Notes under the pieces: model-generated
The model's database searches: none
What the model saw: the letters and a program-made list of their open reading frames with translations, nothing else
What the model was told of the DNA's origin: nothing
Position numbers and translations under genes: made by a program
Shown here: positions 16,455-25,221 of the stretch, piece by piece
Position numbering within the stretch: position 1 is the first letter of the stretch
Layout: each line of letters starts with the position of its first letter
From: Ancylobacter defluvii
Lineage (GTDB): Bacteria > Pseudomonadota > Alphaproteobacteria > Rhizobiales > Xanthobacteraceae
Assembly (NCBI RefSeq): GCF_018390605.1
Contig: NZ_JAHBGD010000005.1
Coordinates: forward strand, 248,001-312,000
DNA length: 64,000 nucleotides
Direction: 5' to 3'

Positions 16455-17674
16455 CAGGCCACCCCAACTGGGACATGGCGCAGCGGCGGCACGACCAGGC
16501 GGATGACGTAGATTTCCGGGTCGGGGAGGTGGAACAGCGGCACGGCGAGCGCCGCATGGGCGCCGGCCCGCTCGAGTGCCCGCAGCAGGCGGTCGAGCGC
16601 CTCGGGCGCGCCTCCCGGTGCCATCACCTCCCGTGGCGGCGAGGAAGGGCAGGTGCGCGCGAGAATTTGGCGGCGCCATCCATCAAGGCGGCGGCGATCG
16701 TGCCGCTCGGGGTAGAAGCTGCGGGTGATATCCTCCCGCGCGCCGGCTATTGCCGTCGCCCGCGCCTGGCAGGCCTCCATCAGCGCTTTTGCCAGGGCGG
16801 CATCATGGGTGAAATCGCAGCCGAACCCCTCGCCGGGCAGTGGAGCGACTTCCTCGGTCCCCTCCTTCTCGACGACATGGCACCAATAGATGGGAAGGCC
16901 GTGCTCCGCCTCCACGCGCCAGATGCCGGCGACGAGCCCGGCCTCGTCGAGGCGGGCGAGCACGTGCGCCGACAGCGGCCAGTCGATGGCTGAGGAAGCA
17001 AGTTGCGAGCGGTCGAAGAAGTGCGGCTCGCGTGCGGCAGCCGCGACGCCGGCCCGCTCCAGAACCTCGAGACCGGCATGGATGATGGCGCCATGCAGCG
17101 TTCCGGCCGCCGCCAGCCCGGTCGTCGTGCGCGGAAACGCCACCGGGTGCGGCGAAGGGTAGGTATAGACGGTGTCCACCAGCGCCGCCGGCACCGGCAG
17201 GCACCGATCGGTGAACAGGTCCCAGCCGTCGATCCACCGCAGGGCGATCCGGTCCCATCCCGGATCGCCGCGATGGACGAGGCTGCCGGCATAGAGTCGG
17301 CGCAGGTCGCCCTTCATGTCGATGGCGGCCCGCGTCGTGAGCCGCGCCGGCTCGATCTGCTCGCCGGCCCAGCTCTCCAGCGCCTCCATCAATCCCGAGG
17401 CGGCCGCACGCCAGGGATCGAGACCCTTGCCTTGGGAGACGACATTGGACAGGGCAAGCGGGCGTACCACTTGCGTCACCACGATGCCGGTGCGATCGAG
17501 CCGCGTTATCGAGCCAAGGCGGGTGATGCCGAAGCGGTGCCGCCGGTCCAGGACGCCGCGCACCAGGGCTGCGGTGCGTGCATTGATCTCGGCTGGCGAC
17601 AAGGCCGGCCGCGCGCGCTCATGCGCCAGCGAGACGATCAGGCTGGCGGGCGAGAGCGGATCGCCGGCAATCAT
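16454..17674 (-). CDS. YcaO-domain ATP-dependent peptide/protein backbone-modifying enzyme
   Basis: A 406-aa YcaO protein. Three ATP/Mg-binding signatures are in order: SQGKGLDPWRAAASGLMEAL with following ESWAGE (~135), LAAAGTLHGAIIHAGLEVLE (~205), and HDAALAKALMEACQARATAI (~300). YcaO enzymes phosphorylate backbone amides to make azolines, macroamidines or, with TfuA, thioamides. The C-terminus ends VVPPLRHVPVGVA and lacks the PxPxP tail of azoline cyclodehydratases, which favours the TfuA-dependent class. Its ATG overlaps the stop of the upstream cyclase-ATPase as ATGA, and its own stop overlaps tfuA. No E1-like or leader-binding domain is encoded nearby. Confidence 0.93.
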   Translation of the reverse strand: MIAGDPLSPASLIVSLAHERARPALSPAEINARTAALVRGVLDRRHRFGITRLGSITRLDRTGIVVTQVVRPLALSNVVSQGKGLDPWRAAASGLMEALESWAGEQIEPARLTTRAAIDMKGDLRRLYAGSLVHRGDPGWDRIALRWIDGWDLFTDRCLPVPAALVDTVYTYPSPHPVAFPRTTTGLAAAGTLHGAIIHAGLEVLERAGVAAAAREPHFFDRSQLASSAIDWPLSAHVLARLDEAGLVAGIWRVEAEHGLPIYWCHVVEKEGTEEVAPLPGEGFGCDFTHDAALAKALMEACQARATAIAGAREDITRSFYPERHDRRRLDGWRRQILARTCPSSPPREVMAPGGAPEALDRLLRALERAGAHAALAVPLFHLPDPEIYVIRLVVPPLRHVPVGVA

Positions 17675-20600
17675 GGTGGTGGAACATCAGGAAGGCCGAG
17701 CTGCCCGAGATCCGCCCGGGCTCGCGAGACGAGCGCCGCGGCGGCGTGGCTCTCCGCCAGTTCGATGGCGCGATGGAGATCGGCGGCAGCCTCTTCGGCG
17801 CTCGCCCCCAGCGCGTGGCGCAGGCGGCTCCGGCGTCGATAGAGTTCCGGTAGCCAGAAGACTTGCCCGCTCTGGCTGCTGCCGGCGATCGCCCGGTCCA
17901 TGATGGCCAGCGCCTCATCGAATAGGCCGGCCTGCGCCAGCAGTTCGGCCTCCATGTCGTGATAGATCGGCAGGTTCTCCTCCGTGCCGATTTCCCGTTG
18001 CAGGGCGAAGCCTTCGTTGAACTCGGCGAGGCCCTGCTTCTCGTCGCCGAGCAGGGCGCGGGCCCAGCCCCCGAAGAGCTTTGCTTTGGCCCGTCCGCCC
18101 GGCAGCGACCGCTCCTCGGCGATGGCGCGCATGCGTCCGGCCACCGAGAGCGCGCCGTGCAGGTCATGCCGGTAGCGCGACAACCCGACGGCATAGTCGA
18201 GTGCGTGGAACACGCTGTCGGGATGAGCGAGCCGCTCGGCCCAGTCGAGCGCCTCCTTCATGGAGCGGGCCGAACCCGCCTCGTCTCCGGTGAACCACAG
18301 TGCAAGGGCGCGCTCGCCGAGGCCGCACACCCTGGCGTCGTGGCCGCCATAGCGGAAGCTGCCCAGGCGGGCGCGATGCTCGTCGTAGAGCGCCAGTCCG
18401 GCCTTGATGCAATCGAGGCAGTAGGCATGCCGGCCGGCGTCGAAATTGGTCGCCCACGCGCAGTGGAGCGATTGCAGGCGCACCTCCGGATCGGCGGTCT
18501 TCTCAAGGTCGCGGACGATGATATCCGAGCGGGTCTTCTGAGCTTCGTAGCTCGGTGCGGTGAACCACCAGCCCCAGTAAAGCGGGAACCATCTCGCCCG
18601 ATCCTGCGCCGCCGACGTGCCGCAAAGCGCGACACCCTGATCGTACACCGCACTGGCCTGTGGCGAGCCTCTGCCGAATAGAGCCGCCGCCACCGGGCCG
18701 CGAGCCGACAGCAGGTCCAACTGCAATGCATGGGCGATATCCGGAGCCATCTGCTCCAGCTGCCGTTGGGCGAAATTCAATAGCCGGTCCGCTTCGATCA
18801 TTGCCGAACGGGCAATGCACCCTGCCGCAGCGCTTATCGCGCATCGCGCCGCATCGAACGGTCGCTCGGCCTGCTCGTAATGCCAGGCGAGCATGTCGTC
18901 CGCGAGAGGCGGGACCTCTCCAGAGGTGACGAGCTGGATGATATGCGCCTGCAACTGACGTCGTTCGACCTTCAGCAAGCTCTCATAGGCGGCCTCCTGG
19001 ATCAGCACATGTCGGAAGCGGTAGGTTCCCTCTGCCTCGGCGGCCCCGGCAGAGAAGATACCGGCCTGCACCAGTTGTCGCACAGCTTGTTGGAGCGGAA
19101 GCGCCAAGGCTTCGGAATCCACGAGGCGGCCAAGGAGGTCGAGATCGAATTCGCGCCCGATGGCCCCGGCGACCTGGGTGAGCCTGCGCAACGGGCCAAG
19201 GGTCGATAGACGGGCCGCGACGAGATCCTGCAACGACAAAATGGCACCGGAGGGGAGGGCCTGGTTCCAATCGATCGAAGATGAGGGGGAGGTGGCCGGA
19301 TGCTTGTCCGATGTTTCCATGAGCAGGCAGGTCAGCTGCTCGGCGAATAGCGGGACGCCGTCGCTCCGCTGATGAACAAAGGCGGCAAGATCGTTGGGGG
19401 TGTCGGCTCCCCAGATCGACTGGCAAAGCTGCGACGTCGCGTTGGCGTCGAGGTGGGACAGCGGCAGCGAGAAGAGGTTGGCGCCTTCGATGCCATCGAG
19501 CCCCGTTTCATCGCGAGCGGTGACCACTGCCAGTATGGGCAGAGCACCGATGGCTGCCGGAAGCCGTTGCACGACCGTCGCGGTAAGGCTGTCGGCCCAA
19601 TGGAAATCCTCAATGACGATCAAGCACGGATAGGTTCGTCCACACAGAAGGCGCAGCATCGCGTTCTGGCACCGGACGCGGCTTTCCTCCGCCGCAAGGC
19701 CGAGGTCGACCGATGCCGGTGCCTGCAAGCCGATATGTTGTCGGTAGAGAAACGCGATGGTCTCTGCGTCTTGTTCCGATAGGTCGAGTTGTTGGCTGCG
19801 AAGATAGGCGTGGACATGTGCGTTCAGTTCGGCGCCGCCGGCCGCGGCTCCGAGTTCGTGTTCCAGATGGTCCAGAAATGGGTGAAGAGGACGGATATCC
19901 CCGCGTGGCTTGCATTGGAGTACGATGACGGGGACGGATGCCGACATGTCGTTTCGAAGTTCGGCGACCAACCGCGACTTGCCGATGCCGGCTTCTCCGT
20001 GAATCGCGACGAGCCGTCCCTTACCCTCGCGCGCCGATGCCCAGTGTTGGCGACAGAATGCGAGCTCTCTCTCCCTGCCGATGAGCGGGGCGCCGACGCG
20101 GCGGCTTGCCGAGAAGCGGTCGGCTGTCGGTCGGCGCGCCGCGACTCTCCAAAGACTGACCGGCTCGGAGAAGCCCTTCGGGAGATGTTCTCCGAGGGGC
20201 TCGAATTCAAATGCGCCGTGCGTCAGGCGATAGGTTGAATCGGCAACGACGACGCTGTTCGGAGCGGCATCTGTCTGGATGCGGGCGGCAAGGGCAGGCG
20301 CGATCCCGATCACCTCGATCTGGCCGGGCAGGCTGGTGCCTCGGGTTGCGGCCACGACCACCATGCTGGTGGCAATGCCAACCCGGACCTTCAGACGCTC
20401 GCCTTGCTCATGTTGCAGTAGTTTGCAGCGGGCAATGAGGTCCAGGGCGGCATTGACGGCACATTCGGCCGCATCTTCCTGAGCGGTTGGAATGCCGAAA
20501 TAGGCGCACCCCCCATCGCCCTGCAATTGTTGGACGGTGCCGCCAAACTTATGAATCGCCGCTATCGCCTCGTTGTGCAGCGCCCGTTGTATCGTCGCGA

Positions 20601-20745
20601 CCATTTCCGGATCCAGGCGGGTGATCAACTCCACCGATCCGACGATGTCGTAGAACAGCGCCGTCACCTGCAGGCGTTCGCCTGATAGCGCGACTGGTTG
20701 GACCTCACTGGCCGGCATCTGTGGCGAGCTCCGTGAAGAGGACAT
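17671..20745 (-). CDS. class III cyclase - AAA ATPase - TPR regulator
   Basis: About 1024 residues. An N-terminal class III cyclase domain has both metal Asp sites (ALFYDIVGSVELI and LQGDGGCAYFGIP) and VRVGIATS. An AAA/STAND ATPase follows with Walker A GEAGIGKSRLVAEL, IVIEDFHWADSLT (Walker B) and LFSLPLSHLDA. The C-terminal half is helical and TPR-like. Proteins of this build occur as regulators in Hyphomicrobiales, and kinase-cyclase-ATPase fusions are known beside other YcaO clusters. Its stop overlaps the YcaO ATG, so it heads the operon. The start is uncertain: GTG at 20874, ATG at 20745 (used here) or ATG at 20717, the last with GGAG upstream. Confidence 0.88.
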   Translation of the reverse strand: MSSSRSSPQMPASEVQPVALSGERLQVTALFYDIVGSVELITRLDPEMVATIQRALHNEAIAAIHKFGGTVQQLQGDGGCAYFGIPTAQEDAAECAVNAALDLIARCKLLQHEQGERLKVRVGIATSMVVVAATRGTSLPGQIEVIGIAPALAARIQTDAAPNSVVVADSTYRLTHGAFEFEPLGEHLPKGFSEPVSLWRVAARRPTADRFSASRRVGAPLIGRERELAFCRQHWASAREGKGRLVAIHGEAGIGKSRLVAELRNDMSASVPVIVLQCKPRGDIRPLHPFLDHLEHELGAAAGGAELNAHVHAYLRSQQLDLSEQDAETIAFLYRQHIGLQAPASVDLGLAAEESRVRCQNAMLRLLCGRTYPCLIVIEDFHWADSLTATVVQRLPAAIGALPILAVVTARDETGLDGIEGANLFSLPLSHLDANATSQLCQSIWGADTPNDLAAFVHQRSDGVPLFAEQLTCLLMETSDKHPATSPSSSIDWNQALPSGAILSLQDLVAARLSTLGPLRRLTQVAGAIGREFDLDLLGRLVDSEALALPLQQAVRQLVQAGIFSAGAAEAEGTYRFRHVLIQEAAYESLLKVERRQLQAHIIQLVTSGEVPPLADDMLAWHYEQAERPFDAARCAISAAAGCIARSAMIEADRLLNFAQRQLEQMAPDIAHALQLDLLSARGPVAAALFGRGSPQASAVYDQGVALCGTSAAQDRARWFPLYWGWWFTAPSYEAQKTRSDIIVRDLEKTADPEVRLQSLHCAWATNFDAGRHAYCLDCIKAGLALYDEHRARLGSFRYGGHDARVCGLGERALALWFTGDEAGSARSMKEALDWAERLAHPDSVFHALDYAVGLSRYRHDLHGALSVAGRMRAIAEERSLPGGRAKAKLFGGWARALLGDEKQGLAEFNEGFALQREIGTEENLPIYHDMEAELLAQAGLFDEALAIMDRAIAGSSQSGQVFWLPELYRRRSRLRHALGASAEEAAADLHRAIELAESHAAAALVSRARADLGQLGLPDVPPP

Positions 20746-20876
20746 ATTAACCCATGCAGGCGATGCCGTGCGACAGATCTGATCCGCGGCCGCCAGGTTC
20801 GCGAATGGCCCCTGCTGCCGGTTGACGGCCGTATCTCCGCGCGTGGCGACGGCCTGATCCGTATTGAGCCGCACTT

Positions 20877-21704
20877 TCAGGCATCGGTTGACGCGGTCAC
20901 GGATTTCCAGGCTTCGATCTCCTGCTTGAGGCGCTCGATCCTATCCGACACCAATCCGAGGGCGTCGCTGCCAAGCAGGAGCTGGGGCGGCGGGTTGTCG
21001 GACTCGACCAGACGCAGAACGGCTGCCGCAAGCTTGTCGGGATCGCCAGGCTGCTGGCCGCTCCTGGCCTGCCGTGCCTGACGGATCGGATCGAACTGCG
21101 CGTCGTAGTCGGCGATTGACCGCTCGGTCCTGATCATCGAGCGTCCGGCCCAGTCCGTCCGGAAGGAGCCGGGGCACAAGGCCGTTACGTGGACGCCGAA
21201 CGGTGCCATCTCCGCGCGCATGACCTCCGAAATGCCCTGAAGCGCGAATTTGCTTCCACAGTAATAGGCGATGCCGGGCATGGTGATCATACCGCCCATC
21301 GAGGTTACGTTGACGATGAACCCGCTGCGCCTTTCGCGGAACCGTGGCAGCAAGGCCTTGGCGACCGCGACGGCGCCGAAGACATTGACGTCGAACTGAC
21401 GCCGCATCTCCTCAAGAGGCGACTCCTCCAGTGTCCCCTCGTGACCGTAGCCGGCATTGTTGATCAGTACGTTGATCGGTCCATGATCCTCTTCGGCCTG
21501 AGCGACGACGTCGGCCATCCGGTCGAACTCCGTCACGTCGCACAGAACGGATCGCGCTGCCGGCAGGCGTTCCGCAAAAGCCGCCCGTGCCTGTTCGGAG
21601 CGGACGGTGCCGATGACCTTATGGCCCTGGCGGATCGCGGCTGCCGCGATTGCGAAGCCGAAGCCGGAGTTCGCGCCGGTGATGAAGAAAATCTTCGGTG
21701 CCAT
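20877..21704 (-). CDS. SDR family oxidoreductase
   Basis: A 275-aa classical short-chain dehydrogenase: FFITGANSGFGFAIA (NAD(P) binding), VLINNAGYGHEGT, the catalytic Ser in VNVTSMGGMITMPG, and the YxxxK motif AYYCGSKFAL. A Gly/Ser-type specificity loop and a C-terminal ~50 residues complete it. The ATG at 21704 has AAGGAGAG about ten bases upstream and starts directly before the Rossmann strand. It is divergent from an AraC gene across 77 bp, a common regulator-target pair. Its end is close to the cyclase-ATPase gene on the same strand, but read-through into that operon is not shown. The substrate is unknown. Confidence 0.92.
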   Translation of the reverse strand: MAPKIFFITGANSGFGFAIAAAAIRQGHKVIGTVRSEQARAAFAERLPAARSVLCDVTEFDRMADVVAQAEEDHGPINVLINNAGYGHEGTLEESPLEEMRRQFDVNVFGAVAVAKALLPRFRERRSGFIVNVTSMGGMITMPGIAYYCGSKFALQGISEVMRAEMAPFGVHVTALCPGSFRTDWAGRSMIRTERSIADYDAQFDPIRQARQARSGQQPGDPDKLAAAVLRLVESDNPPPQLLLGSDALGLVSDRIERLKQEIEAWKSVTASTDA

Positions 21705-21781
21705 GATTGGGGCTCTCTCCTTGATGGGGCCGTGCCCATGACAGATAATTTTCGGAGGGGCGGTCATCGATTGTAAAAACT

Positions 21782-22717
21782 ATGAATACCTTGCCAAATC
21801 CTATGAAGGCGGACAGCGAGAGGCCGGAGCGTCGCGAGCTGGTGGAACTGGCGGGGCTCCTTGCCCCTTGCCATGGCTACAATCCGACAGCGCTACAGGG
21901 AGTCCGGATTCTCAGGACCGAGGCGCTCCTTCACGACATCCCCGTGCTCTACAAGCCGGGCGCGGTGTTCGTTCTGCAAGGTCGCAAGCAGGGCCTGCTC
22001 GAGGGAGAGGTCTATCTCTACGACGAGGAGCACTATCTCGCCGTGTCGGTTCCCGTTCCATTCCGAATGGAATCCGTGGCCAGCGCAGCACGGCCTTTGC
22101 TGGCGGTCTATGTCGAGTTCGACATGCGTCTGGCGGCCGAAATCGCCTCGGAAGTGAGCGCGGGACGTTCCGAGCCGACGGCCGGCCGGGTGAGGGGGCT
22201 GGTATCGAGCCGAATGGAGCCGAGTATCGAGGATGTCGTGCTGCGCCTCCTGCGGGCGTTGCGCGATCCTGTCGAACTCGCGGTTCTGGGAGGCAGCATC
22301 CTGCGCGAATTGCATTACCGGGTGCTCGTCGGCCCGCAGGGTGGGGCGATGATCTCGGCCCTGCAGCAGCGGGGCCGGTCCGGGAGGATCGTGCAGAGCC
22401 TCGCCCGGTTGCGAGAAACCTACGCCTCGCAGATCGCGGTCGCCGCGCTGGCGAGTGAAGCAGGCATGAGCGTTCCCTCCTACCACGTCCATTTCAAGGC
22501 TCTGACGGGTAGCAGCCCGATGCAATATGTGAAGGCGATGCGGCTCCACGAGGCACGCCTGATGATCGCGCGCCAGGACAGGACGATCGCGGAGGTCGCG
22601 GCATCGGTCGGCTACGCCAGCCCCGCCCAGTTCAGCCGTGACTTCAAGCGACATTTCCGACGTACGGCATCGGAGGAAGCCAAATGGGTGCGCCGGCATC
22701 TTGGCGAGCTTGCCTGA
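21782..22717 (+). CDS. AraC family transcriptional regulator
   Basis: A 311-aa protein with an AraC_N-type cupin domain (VLYKPGAVFVLQGRKQGLLE near residue 60) and a C-terminal double helix-turn-helix: SQIAVAALASEAGMSVPSYH, FKALTGSSPMQYVKAMRLHE, then TIAEVAASVGYASPAQFSRD and FKRHFRRTASEE. It is encoded divergently from the SDR gene and probably controls it from the 77-bp shared gap. The start ATG follows a short AT-rich stretch. The effector is unknown. GC content is a little below the window average. Confidence 0.93.
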   Translation: MNTLPNPMKADSERPERRELVELAGLLAPCHGYNPTALQGVRILRTEALLHDIPVLYKPGAVFVLQGRKQGLLEGEVYLYDEEHYLAVSVPVPFRMESVASAARPLLAVYVEFDMRLAAEIASEVSAGRSEPTAGRVRGLVSSRMEPSIEDVVLRLLRALRDPVELAVLGGSILRELHYRVLVGPQGGAMISALQQRGRSGRIVQSLARLRETYASQIAVAALASEAGMSVPSYHVHFKALTGSSPMQYVKAMRLHEARLMIARQDRTIAEVAASVGYASPAQFSRDFKRHFRRTASEEAKWVRRHLGELA

Positions 22718-22769
22718 ATGCCTCGGCAGGAAGGGTTGCTTGCCTGGTGCGCTGCTCTCCTCAAGGGAT

Positions 22770-22798
22770 TTGACAGACTGCCTACTAGAAGGTAGGTA
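22770..22798 (+). promoter_or_regulatory. TetR-gene promoter with autoregulatory operator
   Basis: A -35 box TTGACA at 22770-22775 is followed after 17 bp by TAGGTA at 22793-22798. The operator CCTACTAGAAGG, extended to CCTAC-6-GTAGG (22781-22796), fills the spacer and -10 box. The same CCTACTAG..GG core recurs at 23887. Binding here would block polymerase. The ATG at 22798 would be at or before the predicted transcription start, so the message may be leaderless or start at the ATG at 22804. Confidence 0.55.
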
Positions 22799-23415
22799 TG
22801 GGCATGGGCAATCTGACTTCCACCTCCGACGACATCCTTGCTTGCGCGCGCTCTCTGATCGTCGCTGGCGGCTACAACGGCTTCAGTTACGCCGACATCG
22901 CGGATGTGGTCGGCATTCGTAAGGCGAGCATCCATCACCATTTTCCCAGCAAGCTCGATCTGGTTCGAACGCTGGTGGCGCGGTATCGGGAAGAAGCTAA
23001 AGCGGGGGTGGCGAAGCTTGAACTTCAGGTGTCCGACCCGCTTGATCAGCTTCGATTCTATGTCGGGTATTGGGAAGCCTGCATCGCCGACGCCAGCGCT
23101 CCATTTTGTGTTTGCGCGCTGTTGGCGAGCCAGCTCCCCGTCCTGCCCGAGGCGGTTGGCCTTGAGGTCCGCGCGCATTTCCGTTTCCTGTCGGAGTGGC
23201 TGACATCTGTGCTGGAGCGCGGCATGCAGCAGGGCCAGCTTCGACTGACGAGTAGCCCTCGTGCCGAGGCCGAAGCCTTCATGGCGACGGTTCACGGCGC
23301 GATGCTTTCGGCGCGGGCCTATGGTGATCCGAAGATATTCGCTGTCGTTACAGGTCAGCTCCTGGTGCGGCTCGCTTTGCGAATTCCCTGTGATGAAAGC
23401 CACGAGGCGCAATGA
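22798..23415 (+). CDS. TetR/AcrR family repressor
   Basis: A 205-aa TetR protein. The N-terminal helix-turn-helix is YADIADVVGIRKASIHHHFP, followed by SKLDLVRTLVARYREEA. The ligand domain contains ACIADASAPFCVCALLA, in the style of LmrA/YxaF-like regulators. It is preceded by a promoter carrying a palindromic operator, and a matching site lies before the DUF2306-like gene 515 bp downstream. That suggests autoregulation and control of this neighbour. Whether the first ATG (22798) or the second (22804) is used is unclear. Confidence 0.92.
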   Translation: MGMGNLTSTSDDILACARSLIVAGGYNGFSYADIADVVGIRKASIHHHFPSKLDLVRTLVARYREEAKAGVAKLELQVSDPLDQLRFYVGYWEACIADASAPFCVCALLASQLPVLPEAVGLEVRAHFRFLSEWLTSVLERGMQQGQLRLTSSPRAEAEAFMATVHGAMLSARAYGDPKIFAVVTGQLLVRLALRIPCDESHEAQ

Positions 23416-23450
23416 TCGCGTTCGTGATCAAGCTGAAGGGAGCAAGGTGA

Positions 23451-23469
23451 GCGCCCGTAGCTCAATAGG
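23451..23469 (+). other. tRNA 5'-end-like fragment
   Basis: GCGCCCGTAGCTCAATAGG matches the acceptor strand and start of the D-arm of an Arg-type tRNA. The sequence then diverges (TTTGGATTTCAAGACAGG), and no anticodon arm, T-arm or 3' acceptor strand follows. It is therefore not a functional tRNA and may be a scar of recombination. The surrounding 23416-23930 gap otherwise shows only the operator at 23887 and no gene that I can support. Confidence 0.35.
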
Positions 23470-23886
23470 TTTGGATTTCAAGACAGGTGGAACTTGAAAT
23501 AAGCTAGTGTCCATGAACTAGTCACATCTCCATCTGCCAAGTGCCGCTACTAACCTGCCGCGCGTCTTGCGAGAGCGCAGCGTATGGACGGGATACTGGG
23601 AACACGGCGCCATGGTGAGGTGCTGGCAACTCGAACGGCGCTATCAGCGCTGGATGGCTGAGAAACGGACCTTTTGCCAATAGATGGATCCGACATCCAT
23701 CGAGCATTACTGCGTACGGGACTGAACGAGTTGAACCTTTCATAGCCTCAGGAATCGAAGGTCGGCGGTGGCCGCCCCTCGTCGAGTGGTCCGGGCATGA
23801 TGCGTTCATGATTGGCATGAAGTGCTCGGCCATCGCGGCCGGGTTTGACCTTTGAAGCCGTCCGCCAAGCTTGCTCTCTTTGGCTA

Positions 23887-23898
23887 CCTACTAGTTGG
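23887..23898. promoter_or_regulatory. second TetR-type operator
   Basis: CCTACTAGTTGG is a near-perfect palindrome centred on ACTAGT. It shares the CCTACTAG..GG core with the operator in front of the TetR gene. It lies 33 bp before the DUF2306-like gene, where promoter elements would be expected. Joint control by the TetR protein at 22798 is inferred from this match. Confidence 0.5.
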
Positions 23899-23930
23899 AA
23901 GAATTTGACCGAACCTAAAAGGAGACCGAT

Positions 23931-24446
23931 ATGTTTGGAGTTTCACCCCTCGGCTGGGTGCATACGCTCGGCAGCTTGCCCGCTATTCCACTGGCGATCT
24001 ATATGTTCGCCCGCCACGGACGGATTGTGCCGCGCTCAGTGCCCGGCGTCGTTTATTTCGTCTCGATGCTGATCGGCGCGACAACAGTGTTTCTCGTCGC
24101 GCATGAGCCGGTCAGCTACGGCATTGGCGCGGTGACGATCCTGCTGCTGTTCGCCGGATATGGCGTTGGCCGCATTTCGAGTTTCGGGCGTGCGGGCAAG
24201 TACCTCGAAACGATCTTGCTCAGCCTGACGGCGTTTCTGCTGATGTTGCCGACCGTTACCGAAATCCTGCGCCGTGTTCCGGACGGACACCCCTTGGTCA
24301 CCGATCTGAACTCGCCGCTTCTCCTCGGCTCCCAAGCCAGTCTTCTCGTCATTCTCATTGTGGGTTTGACGGCCCAGATTCTCCATTTGCGGAGGCAGGG
24401 CAGGTTCGCGGCATTCGCCTCGCCAAGCAGGGCATCTGCTCGATGA
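23931..24446 (+). CDS. DUF2306-like membrane protein
   Basis: A 171-aa protein with four hydrophobic helices: GWVHTLGSLPAIPLAIYMF, VVYFVSMLIGATTVFLVAH, YGIGAVTILLLFAGYGVG, and a long C-terminal pair covering ILLSLTAFLLMLPTV and ASLLVILIVGLTAQILHL. The His residues in the first helices and the overall layout resemble DUF2306 membrane proteins, whose function is unknown. AAAAGGAG lies eight bases before the ATG. It is probably a target of the upstream TetR repressor. GC content is modest for the window. Assignment to the family is by eye. Confidence 0.7.
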   Translation: MFGVSPLGWVHTLGSLPAIPLAIYMFARHGRIVPRSVPGVVYFVSMLIGATTVFLVAHEPVSYGIGAVTILLLFAGYGVGRISSFGRAGKYLETILLSLTAFLLMLPTVTEILRRVPDGHPLVTDLNSPLLLGSQASLLVILIVGLTAQILHLRRQGRFAAFASPSRASAR

Positions 24447-24491
24447 TGTCGGTGGCCAGATCATTCCATCGATAAGACTGAGAGGGCAGGC

Positions 24492-24731
24492 TCAGCGGGC
24501 TACATGCCGCTCGCGATAAGCCGGCAGCGCTCTCAAGGCGAAATCCATCAGGTGCTCCTCGTCCCGCTCGCCATGCCCCGTGGCTTCGATCAGAGCCAAG
24601 GCGAGGCGCGCGCAGATGTCCGGGCCGTCACCCTTGCTCTCCAATGTGGCTGCAACCTTCTGCATTTTGGTCATGCAACGGTCGAGCATTTCTGCGGTGT
24701 CGGCATCGAGGCGGGTGAACGGGGACGACAT
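24492..24731 (-). CDS. 79-aa small helical protein, paralogue of the one at 56824-57063
   Basis: A 79-residue cytoplasmic protein with no membrane segment. It shares with the protein at 56824-57063 the same length and the blocks LDRCMTK, AATLE, ALIEA, EEHL, FALR and LPAYRER, which marks both as real. The pattern is helical and acidic in the middle, with Arg/His at the end. The function is unknown. It has its own short upstream gap and no operon partner; the DUF2306-like gene is convergent 45 bp away. Confidence 0.75.
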   Translation of the reverse strand: MSSPFTRLDADTAEMLDRCMTKMQKVAATLESKGDGPDICARLALALIEATGHGERDEEHLMDFALRALPAYRERHVAR

Positions 24732-25221
24732 TTCTTGAACCTCACTTCGTTAGTCACGGCAGGTGGGGTTCATTAAAGCGCGGCGGCCGGACGCGCCCTC
24801 CAACCTTGCACGGTCTTTTTCATTCCGCATCGGGATATAGTCGTTCGATTTTTGTTCTCATGTCTCGATCATGGGAGCGAAGAAGCCGCCATCGCGCAGG
24901 CGATCGCCAACCATCCCCTGAGATCCCTCTGAGGGTGACTTCTCTCCTGATCGAGGCCGGCCGTTCCCTGAAGGCCGGACCCGTCAGGAGGGGGGCTTGG
25001 ACTTCGAGAGGGGCCGTCCTTCCTGAAGGGCGAGGAGAGAGGGAAGGCGGCGTGCCGGGGAGGAAGACTATGATGGTGTCAAAAAGATCACATATTCGAA
25101 ACAAATATGGATCATTTCTCGATAATTAGTTGCCTCAGCATCACCCAAATGGATCATGTGCCGCACGCCAAATCGGGTGGGGTGAGGTGTGACCTCCCGC
25201 TACGACGCATGGGAGGAAACT
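24732..25221. other. 490-bp gap, no gene supported
   Basis: This gap contains GC-rich inverted words (CCGGCC and GGCCGG around 24958-24980) and, at 25078-25140, an AT-rich stretch that is the likely promoter region of the Hint-domain gene. Several short open frames occur on both strands but lack ribosome sites and protein-like composition. I see no RNA gene. Confidence 0.4.

Noticed and set aside
23522-23833. A 103-codon minus-strand frame in the gap after the TetR gene
   Set aside because: No ribosome site and no recognisable family; composition is compatible with chance, though a decayed gene is possible.
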